Positions 55,639 through 62,772 of a DNA stretch of 64,000 nt are shown one piece after another. Every line of letters starts with the position of its first letter. The stretch's first letter is position 1. The stretch comes from an uncultured Nitrospirales bacterium. Lineage in GTDB: Bacteria > Nitrospirota > Nitrospiria > Nitrospirales > UBA8639. The stretch is from NCBI GenBank assembly GCA_958295805.1, contig OY282373.1:1707001-1771000 (forward strand), in the 5' to 3' direction. A program made the translations under genes and the position numbers. Under the pieces are notes generated by a model, which was not told the DNA's origin, did no database searches, and saw nothing but the letters and a program-made list of their open reading frames with translations.

Positions 55639-56235
55639 TCACGATCCCGTGAACGCAACGTCCCATAACGGTGTATAGACCGACCCGCCCGGTCGAAGAT
55701 CGCTTCTGAACAGGGTGACCCGTTCAACGCGGAACCGGCCAAAACAAAAAGCGTCGGTGAACGCGCCTGAAGCCTCCAGCATCTCCCCGACTCTCCGATG
55801 ATCGTTCTTGACGCGAGCCACCGTGAGATGAGGACGAAAAGGTTTTTCTTCCGACGGGCTTGCCCTGAGACTCGAAGGGAACCCCACGGAAATCACGGCT
55901 TGATCGATTTGCGTCACCAAGGCGGTCAATGCGTCAACGTCTCCTCCAATGCCCGTCCACAACGTGCGAGGCCGTCGTGCGTCAGGAAAGACTCCCAATC
56001 CTCTGAGTTCAACGTCAAACGGAGAAAATCCGGCAAGCACCGGCTTGACCGCCTGATGAATCTCCGCAACCTGCGCGTCCGTCGTCTCACCAAAAAACTT
56101 CACGGTCACGTGGAGGTTTTTTTGATTGACCCATGATACGCCGCGTATGTCCCGTTTGAACCGTTGAAGGTTTCGTTCAAACGTCGAATGGAGGGAGGCA
56201 GGCAGATCAATTGCCAAAAACGTTCGCAATCCCAC
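55639..56235 (-). CDS. thpR: RNA 2',3'-cyclic phosphodiesterase (2H family)
   Basis: 198 aa with the two catalytic HxT motifs: LHVTVKFFG near residue 43 and FRPHLTVARVK near 135, and the family start MGLRTFLAIDLPASL. ThpR (LigT-like) opens 2',3'-cyclic phosphates on RNA ends. It starts two bases after the cinA stop and precedes recA, a common grouping. Confidence 0.93.
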   Translation of the reverse strand: MGLRTFLAIDLPASLHSTFERNLQRFKRDIRGVSWVNQKNLHVTVKFFGETTDAQVAEIHQAVKPVLAGFSPFDVELRGLGVFPDARRPRTLWTGIGGDVDALTALVTQIDQAVISVGFPSSLRASPSEEKPFRPHLTVARVKNDHRRVGEMLEASGAFTDAFCFGRFRVERVTLFRSDLRPGGSVYTPLWDVAFTGS

Positions 56236-56237
56236 GT

Positions 56238-57575
56238 CTACCTCCCCGTCTGCCCATCTGCCTGCCGAGGCACAGGCCGGTCTTCAACGGGCAGGTTGGA
56301 CAACCATCTCCTCAACACATTGAGGGCCGCTTGCGACGCACGCAGTTTAATAGTTTTCCGGTCGCCGTGAAATCGGAAGGCCGTCGTCACGGATCGTCGC
56401 GGCGTGGACAGCCCGACGTACACCAACCCGACTGGCTTGGACCGCGTGCCTCCGCCAGGCCCGGCAACGCCGGTCACGCTCAATCCCACGTCCGCGCCGC
56501 TTCTGGACCGAATGCCCTGAGCCATGGCCTTGGCCACCGGCCCGCTCACGGCCCCGTATTTTTTCAGGACCGACGAAGAGACTCCCAATAATTCGATCTT
56601 GGATTGATTGCTGTAACACACGACCCCCCGGTCCACGTAGGCGGAACTTCCAGCCACTTCAGTCAACCGATGTCCAATAAGCCCACCGGTACAGCTCTCG
56701 GCCAAGGCAATGGTCAATCCCTGTGCCCGGAGCGATTGTCCCACCACTTCCTCCATGCCCCGCCCATTTGTCGCAAAAACATAGTCTCCCAATACACTCA
56801 CGATCTTATCAACCTTCTTCCCCGGATCATCAAGTGAGGCGTGAGACTTTGCAGCCACGTCGTCGGACGTTGCACGTTTGCGCAGTTCTTTTTGGGGAAA
56901 CCACGTCAACGAAACCGACACCCCAAGGGCAGAAGCCAACAGGCCAAGCCGAATCGGGTCGTCAGGGGGGATGATCCCCCCTATTCGACGGTCAATTTCT
57001 CCCTCCACCAGCCCGAACGTATGAATGGTTCGGATTTCAGCGGGCGCCCCGAGCCAGCGTGCTCGCTGAAGAATCGGCAACACCGATTCGTTGAACATCG
57101 TCCGGGCCTCATGACTCACACCGGGAAGGCAAAAGACGCCGGCCCGTTTCCATTTCAAAAAAAAGCCAGGCGCCGTTCCCACGGCGTTTCGCAACCGTTG
57201 AGCACCCTCAGGCAAAAACGCCTGCCGCCGCTGATTTTCAGAAACGACCCTTCCGGCCAATTTCATGCGGGTCTTGATGACCCGCCATGCTTGAGGGCAA
57301 AGGCGCAATGGTTTTTGAGTGGCGCGAGCCACGGCCTCCCGGGTCACGTCGTCAACCGTGGGGCCAAGGCCACCCGTGACGAAGACGATTGTCGCTCGTG
57401 CGGCAGCCCGGGCCACGGCATCCCCCACGTCGTCGAGAGAATCGCCGACGACCGTCTTCCACCGGACCTGGATGCCCTGCTCAGCCAGCAATTCGGCCAG
57501 AAAAACGGAGTTCGTCTCCGTCCTCCCGCCAAGCAGAAGTTCAGACCCTACGGCAATGATTTCAGCCGTGCTCAT
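56238..57575 (-). CDS. cinA: CinA-family protein (competence/damage-inducible; NMN deamidase domain)
   Basis: 445 aa. An N-terminal MoaB/MogA-like COG1058 domain (IIAVGSELLLGGRTETNS; FVTGGLGPTVDDVTREAVA) and the C-terminal nicotinamide-nucleotide amidohydrolase domain (LTIALAESCTGGLIGHRLT; VTGVAGPGGGTRSKPVGLVY). The last 20 or so residues (VEDRPVPRQADGQTGR) are encoded by a palindromic GC-rich stretch like that in nadC and appear adventitious. Confidence 0.94.
   Translation of the reverse strand: MSTAEIIAVGSELLLGGRTETNSVFLAELLAEQGIQVRWKTVVGDSLDDVGDAVARAAARATIVFVTGGLGPTVDDVTREAVARATQKPLRLCPQAWRVIKTRMKLAGRVVSENQRRQAFLPEGAQRLRNAVGTAPGFFLKWKRAGVFCLPGVSHEARTMFNESVLPILQRARWLGAPAEIRTIHTFGLVEGEIDRRIGGIIPPDDPIRLGLLASALGVSVSLTWFPQKELRKRATSDDVAAKSHASLDDPGKKVDKIVSVLGDYVFATNGRGMEEVVGQSLRAQGLTIALAESCTGGLIGHRLTEVAGSSAYVDRGVVCYSNQSKIELLGVSSSVLKKYGAVSGPVAKAMAQGIRSRSGADVGLSVTGVAGPGGGTRSKPVGLVYVGLSTPRRSVTTAFRFHGDRKTIKLRASQAALNVLRRWLSNLPVEDRPVPRQADGQTGR
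56245..56295. repeat. GC-rich palindromic repeat in the 3' end of cinA
   Basis: CCCGTCTGCCC...AACGGGCAGG with an inner CTGCCTGCCGAGGCACAGGC resembles the inner palindrome of the nadC repeat (CCTGCCTGTGCCCCGGCAG). A further short relative, GCCTGCCCGCGCAGGCGGGC, lies at about 55615-55634, between thpR and recA. Confidence 0.5.
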
Positions 57576-57818
57576 TGCGAGCGTGCAAGATTAAGGAGAA
57601 ACAAGGGAGGAAAACCAGAACGTCTGACGTTCGTTCCAGCATGTGAGCACGGCGTCACCGAGCGGGTGCAGGCGGCCACTCTTCCATGCTCAGTGGACAG
57701 GTGGGGACATTGTCCGGACAACGTGTTCATCAACGGGGACGATATTCGCCGAAGTACGAGGTGATTCTATCTGCATGGGTCGTCGAACGGTTTGAAGACC
57801 AAGCAAGCGACTGACTCG

Positions 57819-58247
57819 TCAATTTTTACTCTTGTGTTGAGTGAAAAATATCTTGTTGACAATTTTCCATTCACCGTTAATTTTCAATAAATTCATGTAG
57901 TCAATATACGAAAAGGTAGGATATTCCATTTCCAGTCTCGCATTTGCTGCATGACCTGAAATATTAATAGATGCAATTCTTGTTTTGCGGTTGAGTTTTG
58001 GTCCAGGTTTCATGATTCCTTTGAAAAAAGCGATTGCATTCACCTCTTTGTACTCACCGTTCTCATCAATATATTTCATGGGTGCAGTTTCATGGAAAGC
58101 TTTTTTTAACGTCTGAAAATCGTTGTCCGTCCCACCTTCCAAGTAGTAATTAAGCGTTTTTTCTATCAGGCTGTAGTCTGACGCCTGGGCACTGACAGAA
58201 GTCAAACTGAAGACTGACAAGGCAACGAATAAAAGAGCGTTTTTCAT
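57819..58247 (-). CDS. Exported NTF2-like protein (lumazine-binding-like)
   Basis: 142 aa. The signal peptide MKNALLFVALSVFSLTSVSAQA precedes a small alpha+beta domain: YSLIEKTLNYYLEGGTDNDF, LKKAFHETAPMKYIDENGEY, then ARLEMEYPTFSYIDYMNLLKI and NGEWKIVNKIFF. This is the pattern of the putative lumazine-binding/SnoaL-like branch of the NTF2 fold. No catalytic set is obvious. It is markedly A+T-rich compared with cinA and is probably horizontally acquired with the DJ-1 gene. Confidence 0.78.
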   Translation of the reverse strand: MKNALLFVALSVFSLTSVSAQASDYSLIEKTLNYYLEGGTDNDFQTLKKAFHETAPMKYIDENGEYKEVNAIAFFKGIMKPGPKLNRKTRIASINISGHAANARLEMEYPTFSYIDYMNLLKINGEWKIVNKIFFTQHKSKN

Positions 58248-58299
58248 GATGCTTATCCTTTTGTTTTGAGGTGTTTCGGTAATGAGCTATTCCTTGCGG

Positions 58300-58989
58300 T
58301 TACGTTCTCGGATGAACTTTTTCAATTTCAGTGAGCAAAGCCCGTCCGACGCCTTCAGCAGATTGCGGGTTTTGCCCCGTCACGACTCGCTGATCGACGG
58401 TAACGTGTCTTTCCCAAGGGGCTGATTTTTCAAATACGGCGCCTCTTTCGATGAGTTTCGTTTCCAATGGGTAGGGAACAACCTTTTCCAATTCGACTTC
58501 GACCTCTTCTTCATTCGTGAACGAGTTTATTTTTTTGCCGTTGACGAGGTATTTCCCATTACTCAGCTTAATATTGACAAGCCCTGAGGGTCCATGACAG
58601 ACGGCACTTATCACGCCATTATTTTCATAAATTTTCGTTGCCATGGAAGCAATTTCTTCATTCTCAGCAAAATCCCACATGGTTCCATGACCGCCAACGT
58701 AGTGTATAGCCACGTAATTTTCTGGATTGACCTGTGATGGTTGCATAGTCGTTTCAACTTTTTTGCGATACTCCTCATGCTCCCAAAACTTCTTATTGAC
58801 CGGATCTTCTAAATTAAATCCCTCAACGGGGGCTTTGCCCCCTTTCGGACTTACAAAGTCAATCTCGTAGCCTGCATCGTGCAGGACTTCCCAAGGGTGG
58901 GTCACCTCCGGGAAATAGTATCCCGTGGCTTCTCCCGTCTCACCTTTTTTGTCATGGCTTGTTAGGACGAATAAAACCTTTTTTAACAT
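58300..58989 (-). CDS. DJ-1/PfpI-family protein (Hsp31-like, putative glyoxalase/deglycase)
   Basis: 229 aa. The nucleophile elbow ISAVCHGPSGLVN holds the reactive Cys, preceded by HYVGGHGTMWDF, with the partner Glu in GEATGYYFPEVTHPWE. It fits the Hsp31/YDR533C-like class reported to handle methylglyoxal adducts. A+T-rich codon use. It is 52 bases upstream of the NTF2-like gene on the same strand. Confidence 0.88.
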   Translation of the reverse strand: MLKKVLFVLTSHDKKGETGEATGYYFPEVTHPWEVLHDAGYEIDFVSPKGGKAPVEGFNLEDPVNKKFWEHEEYRKKVETTMQPSQVNPENYVAIHYVGGHGTMWDFAENEEIASMATKIYENNGVISAVCHGPSGLVNIKLSNGKYLVNGKKINSFTNEEEVEVELEKVVPYPLETKLIERGAVFEKSAPWERHVTVDQRVVTGQNPQSAEGVGRALLTEIEKVHPRT

Positions 58990-59162
58990 TTGTCGATTCC
59001 CTTCTTTCGATGATTTAAGGAAGTTCCAAAATGGGTCAATGGTTTATTGAAAGCCAAAGCGGCTTGAGCCAATGAATGAGAAAGAAATATATCATTGTCA
59101 ATCCTTAATCAACAACAAATAACGCCTCGCCCCTGGCTTGGTTGTCATTCCTCACTCAGCCT

Positions 59163-60119
59163 TCAGAAGCGATATTTCACGTTGACGCTGACGCCGAAAA
59201 ATTCGACGTCGTCGGTCTTGATTCCTCCCGATACCGGTTCGCTTCCGTCCCGTCGCAGATTGGGCACGTGATTGCGTAACAAATTCGGCACAATGTCATC
59301 ATCACGAAAAGAATCGAAGTTGACCCAACGCCCCTTGATCCCGAGAGACGTGGCCTCCGTCAACGCGTAATCCACACCAAACAGCACCTGGAACCCGAAG
59401 AGTGTATCGCTGAGCGTAGCTTGCACAACGGTGGCCTTTCCGGCCAGATTGTCGCGGATTTGAGTCACGTTGAGTCGTCCCTCACCTGCGCTGACGCGCT
59501 CCGGGTCGCTGTGCCTCGCCCAGAGGAGTCCATATCCGATATCGGTAAACCCGACGCCGGCCCCAACCCCGAGATAGGGCGTAAACCGGCTGGCATTGTT
59601 CCAATCAAAGAACAGGTTTCCGAACAGATTGTGCGAGGTGATGCTGTCGATCCGCTCCGTCGCCGCCACAAGTTCCTGCTCAAGGATGTTCCTGCTCTCG
59701 CCCAATGCACCGTGAATGTCGGACGCCTCATCATACTTCGATTCCCGGTAGAAGTATTCCAACTCGACGCGTAACCCGCCCCAGGGCCGATCCGAATAGG
59801 TCTCCGAAAAACTATAGCCCACGGCTGCACCAGTCAGAATGCCCGTTGCGCCGTCGAAATCGTTCTTCCAGTCGTCACCCACGCCGCGACCGGGTCCCGT
59901 ACAGTTTGCGACGGTCGGCGGCACCTCCCCGAAATCCGGATTGATGAATTCATCACACACGGTGGCCCGGTCGTTGCTGAATCCGGTGGTATCGATCCCC
60001 GAGGCGAAGTTGGCTCCGATCTCGCTACTGACGTAGAACCCCGAACCCGCCAGCACTAAGCCTGGCACAACGGCATACGCGACGATGACAAAAACCAGAA
60101 GTGAAAAAATGTGCCTCAT
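59163..60119 (-). CDS. Outer-membrane beta-barrel protein, paralogue 4
   Basis: 318 aa. A signal peptide (VIVAYAVVPGLVLAGSGFYV), the Cys loop VCDEFINPDF...VANC, GILTGAAVGYSF, RVELEYFYRESKYDEAS, NLFGNLFFDWNNASRFTPYLG and the end DDVEFFGVSVNVKYRF. Clearly related to the triplet at 47-50 kb but more divergent, with SETYSDRPWGG added in a loop. Confidence 0.85.
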   Translation of the reverse strand: MRHIFSLLVFVIVAYAVVPGLVLAGSGFYVSSEIGANFASGIDTTGFSNDRATVCDEFINPDFGEVPPTVANCTGPGRGVGDDWKNDFDGATGILTGAAVGYSFSETYSDRPWGGLRVELEYFYRESKYDEASDIHGALGESRNILEQELVAATERIDSITSHNLFGNLFFDWNNASRFTPYLGVGAGVGFTDIGYGLLWARHSDPERVSAGEGRLNVTQIRDNLAGKATVVQATLSDTLFGFQVLFGVDYALTEATSLGIKGRWVNFDSFRDDDIVPNLLRNHVPNLRRDGSEPVSGGIKTDDVEFFGVSVNVKYRF

Positions 60120-60161
60120 CGTTTGTTTCTCCTTTCACGGCAAAGCAAACAAGTGCAATAT

Positions 60162-60386
60162 TCAAGAAATACTTGAAAAATCAACGTCGAACGAAACCTC
60201 TCCCCCTTCACTCGGAAACACGATGATTGCAGTCCGTGCGTTGGCATCAAACGCCCCATAGCGAAAGGAGCCAGGCGAACCCAGCCCCCCGTAGGCCAGG
60301 ATGCCCCCAAGGAACAGGACGAACAGCGCGTTGTGCCCCCCCCTCCCGATCAGGCAGCGGGCGGCCAGAGCGCGCCAACGACCCAT
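60162..60386 (-). pseudogene. Truncated second copy of the arylsulfotransferase N terminus
   Basis: The ORF starting MGRWRALAARCLIGRGG repeats, almost base for base over its first 35 nucleotides, an internal start of the gene just upstream (MGRWRALAARCLKSGGG). It carries one hydrophobic segment (ALFVLFLGGILAYGGLG) and ends after 74 residues, far too short for an arylsulfotransferase. It begins 14 bases after that gene's stop. It contains a G8 tract (60336-60343). It may be a relic of a tandem copy or a short membrane protein. Confidence 0.5.
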
Positions 60387-60400
60387 CGGCGCGTCGCCGT

Positions 60401-61933
60401 TTACGGTGCGGATGTGGAGTAAAGTTCGATTGGCTCACCCGGAGTCAAATCCAGCCCTTGCAGACCAGGGTAGTCCGACGCATACCGATAAGCGCGGTAC
60501 ACCCGATTAGCCGGCTTTTCTTTACCATTTTTTCTTCGTTCCAACGGCACCGACTCGCCTTGACGCAAGGGGCCGTTGCTGATCATCGGGTTGACGTATT
60601 TCCAAACCGTTTTCCCGGCCGGCGTTACCTCGAAAAGCGTACCGTGCATCCCATCGCAAATCAGCGTGTTTCCGTTGGGCAGCCGTTGCGTCCCTGAGAT
60701 ACTAGGGGCGAAAAAGTCGCTGGGCGTTGCGGCGGTATAAGTCCATACCGGTTCTGCCGGCGCATAAGCCACGCCGGGATCCAGCCGATAGTTGGCCCCG
60801 TCCACCGGCGGAACAATCTCATCTACCGACGAATAAGGGCGGGGGCGCTCCCAAACCCTAATGCCATTGTTGAAAATGAGGATGTTGCCGGCGCCGGGCC
60901 GGCCGGGGGGAATCCATTGGGGATTATGCGGCCAGAAAAGTTGCTGGTCATCAAGCGTCCCGGCCCGATAGGCGCGGGGGTTGCCCCAGCGGTACAGCAG
61001 GTCGCCTCCCTTGCCGCTATTTCCGCCGCCGGAGCCGGCTGCCTCGGCTCTGGTGGTGCTGTGGTCGATAATCCACATTTCGCTGAAATTATTAGGCGAT
61101 AGCATAACCTGGTCCAATTCCGGGTTATAGTCGATTCCGTTGCTGTGTATCCAGTCGTCCGCCGTGTCGGACAACTCGGAGAGGTAGAAATTAAGGTCAA
61201 TCAACTCCGGATGCTCGGCCACCACGCCGTAATTGGCCTTGCTGGAATCAAAGTCTTGAATCAGATGATCCCACGCCGACCATTCCCAAACGATTTCGCA
61301 GCTTGCCGGCCCGGTAATTCGGGCTTCCACAATATGCGGCGCCAGCAAGCCTCTATCGCCGATGAATTCCGGGTTGGCGCCGGCGGCGATGACCTCCTCC
61401 GGCGTTTTACGTTGCCGGGACAGCAACAGCACATTCCCGTTGGGCATTTTAAGGAAGTCATGATGCGGGCTCCCCTGAGTACAGTCCGAAACGATATTCC
61501 CGTTCCGGTCAATTTCCTGCACACTGCGGTTCATGTCGCGGTCCGGGTATTCTATAGTCGTCAGCAGATTTCCATTCTCCAGCAACCTTGCGAACAGGCT
61601 CTCAGCATCCAATTCCCACTTGCGAACTACCCGCCCCTGATTGTCAATCAGGTAAATCGTCTTGCCTCGGATTTTATTAAATAAAGTGTAGCCGTCAAAT
61701 GCCTCCGACTCGTTCAGGAACAACCCGACCGTTTTGGCAGCAGGCGTCAAGGCGGCCGCGGGGTCAGGAGCCGGCACCGAGGTGAGTGTAAGGGCGATGA
61801 ACAAGACGAGTAGCGCGTGGCGTAACCGGGAGGACAGAGTTGCCCCCCCCCCAGATTTCAGGCAGCGGGCGGCCAGAGCGCGCCAGCGGCCCATCAGCGC
61901 GGCGACCTCGGGCGTGGTCATCTTCTTGTTCAT
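60401..61933 (-). CDS. Arylsulfotransferase-like beta-propeller protein
   Basis: 510 aa from the ATG at 61933. An N-terminal basic stretch and membrane segment (HALLVLFIALTLTSV) precede a propeller: GKTIYLIDNQGRVVRKWEL, NGNLLTTIEYPDRDMNRSVQ, LKMPNGNVLLLSRQ, WSAWDHL, DWIHSNGIDYNPELDQVMLS and RLPNGNTLICDGMHGTLFEV. These resemble ASST enzymes that move sulfate between phenols, using His in the HDFLKMPNGN and WIHSN motifs. A G10 tract (61843-61852) lies in the early codons (Lys-Ser-Gly-Gly-Gly). It starts five bases after the preceding ORF's stop. Confidence 0.8.
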   Translation of the reverse strand: MNKKMTTPEVAALMGRWRALAARCLKSGGGATLSSRLRHALLVLFIALTLTSVPAPDPAAALTPAAKTVGLFLNESEAFDGYTLFNKIRGKTIYLIDNQGRVVRKWELDAESLFARLLENGNLLTTIEYPDRDMNRSVQEIDRNGNIVSDCTQGSPHHDFLKMPNGNVLLLSRQRKTPEEVIAAGANPEFIGDRGLLAPHIVEARITGPASCEIVWEWSAWDHLIQDFDSSKANYGVVAEHPELIDLNFYLSELSDTADDWIHSNGIDYNPELDQVMLSPNNFSEMWIIDHSTTRAEAAGSGGGNSGKGGDLLYRWGNPRAYRAGTLDDQQLFWPHNPQWIPPGRPGAGNILIFNNGIRVWERPRPYSSVDEIVPPVDGANYRLDPGVAYAPAEPVWTYTAATPSDFFAPSISGTQRLPNGNTLICDGMHGTLFEVTPAGKTVWKYVNPMISNGPLRQGESVPLERRKNGKEKPANRVYRAYRYASDYPGLQGLDLTPGEPIELYSTSAP

Positions 61934-61938
61934 GTCGT

Positions 61939-62772
61939 TCAAGGTGCAGCCTGCCCGTCGCCTGGCGGCCCGGCGAGGTCGAAGCCGCCGTTCCAAATCT
62001 GGCCGTCGCCGTTGAACTGGCCGGTGCGGACCGCAGCGATGGCGTAGGCGAAATCACGCAGCTCCCGCCGCGCTACGCAGACCTCTCCCTCGATGAGAAG
62101 GTGATCCCTGAAAAAAAAGTTGAAGCCGTTGAAGCCGTGCTGCTTGCGGTGGCAGGGGAGGTCGTTCATGTCAACCGGATCCACGTGAAGGAAGAATTCG
62201 GGTTCAACGTCCTCCGAGCTGCATTGGTCACTGACGTAGATGAGGCTGTCTCCAACGAGATAAATGTCCCAGTCGGAGCGGATGACCGGATCACCGGCAT
62301 CTTCTACTATTCTTTCCACCTCGGTGAGGCTTCCCCAAAAATGGTTCTGGCCGCCGATCTGATGACCCACACTAATTTGGTAGGTGGGGTACTCGGGGAG
62401 CTGAAAGACCATCAAGCACTTCCCGTCAAACTTTACGCCATTCTCGCCAAAGTCGAAATACACAGTGCGCCGATTCCGTCCCTGCTGCTTGACATATACC
62501 GGTAAATTGTTCGCGTCAACCGGAGCCAGGGAAAGCACGAAACGGTTAGCTACGTCCTCGGTTTCGCAAGATTCATTGACGTAAGTCAGCGTTTTTTTCG
62601 ATTCGTTGTGGTACAAGTCAAAGCCACTGCCGCTGGCGATCGGAGAACCGGTCACCGTATCCCGGTAGATTTGCCGGTAGGCGTCGGCGGTGGTATCGTC
62701 CACCGCCGACAGGTTGAGGGCGGCAACGCTCAGGACGGCGTTATTATACGCGACGGTGGACGATCGGAGCAA
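61939..62772 (-). CDS. Two-copy soluble domain protein, probably the frameshifted C-terminal part of the glycosyltransferase
   Basis: 277 aa from a TTG at 62772 that overlaps the glycosyltransferase end by 29 bases. It holds two copies of a domain of about 90 residues: one with FDLYHNESKKTLTYVNESCE then LAPVDANNLPVYVKQQGR; the other with WDIYLVGDSLIYVSDQCSSE then HVDPVDMNDLPCHRKQHGF. As I recall, this domain occurs fused behind membrane glycosyltransferases. Skipping one C in CACCGTCGCG (about 62750) would join the two frames into one protein. It is either a genuine separate gene or a frameshift product. Confidence 0.6.
   Translation of the reverse strand: MLRSSTVAYNNAVLSVAALNLSAVDDTTADAYRQIYRDTVTGSPIASGSGFDLYHNESKKTLTYVNESCETEDVANRFVLSLAPVDANNLPVYVKQQGRNRRTVYFDFGENGVKFDGKCLMVFQLPEYPTYQISVGHQIGGQNHFWGSLTEVERIVEDAGDPVIRSDWDIYLVGDSLIYVSDQCSSEDVEPEFFLHVDPVDMNDLPCHRKQHGFNGFNFFFRDHLLIEGEVCVARRELRDFAYAIAAVRTGQFNGDGQIWNGGFDLAGPPGDGQAAP

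Noticed and set aside
56841-57764. 307-codon open frame antisense to cinA
   Set aside because: Shadow of the cinA frame; rich in Arg/Pro/His with no motif.
57576-57818. tRNA or small gene upstream of cinA
   Set aside because: No cloverleaf, no ORF with a ribosome-binding site and no repeat; nothing supportable was seen in this gap.
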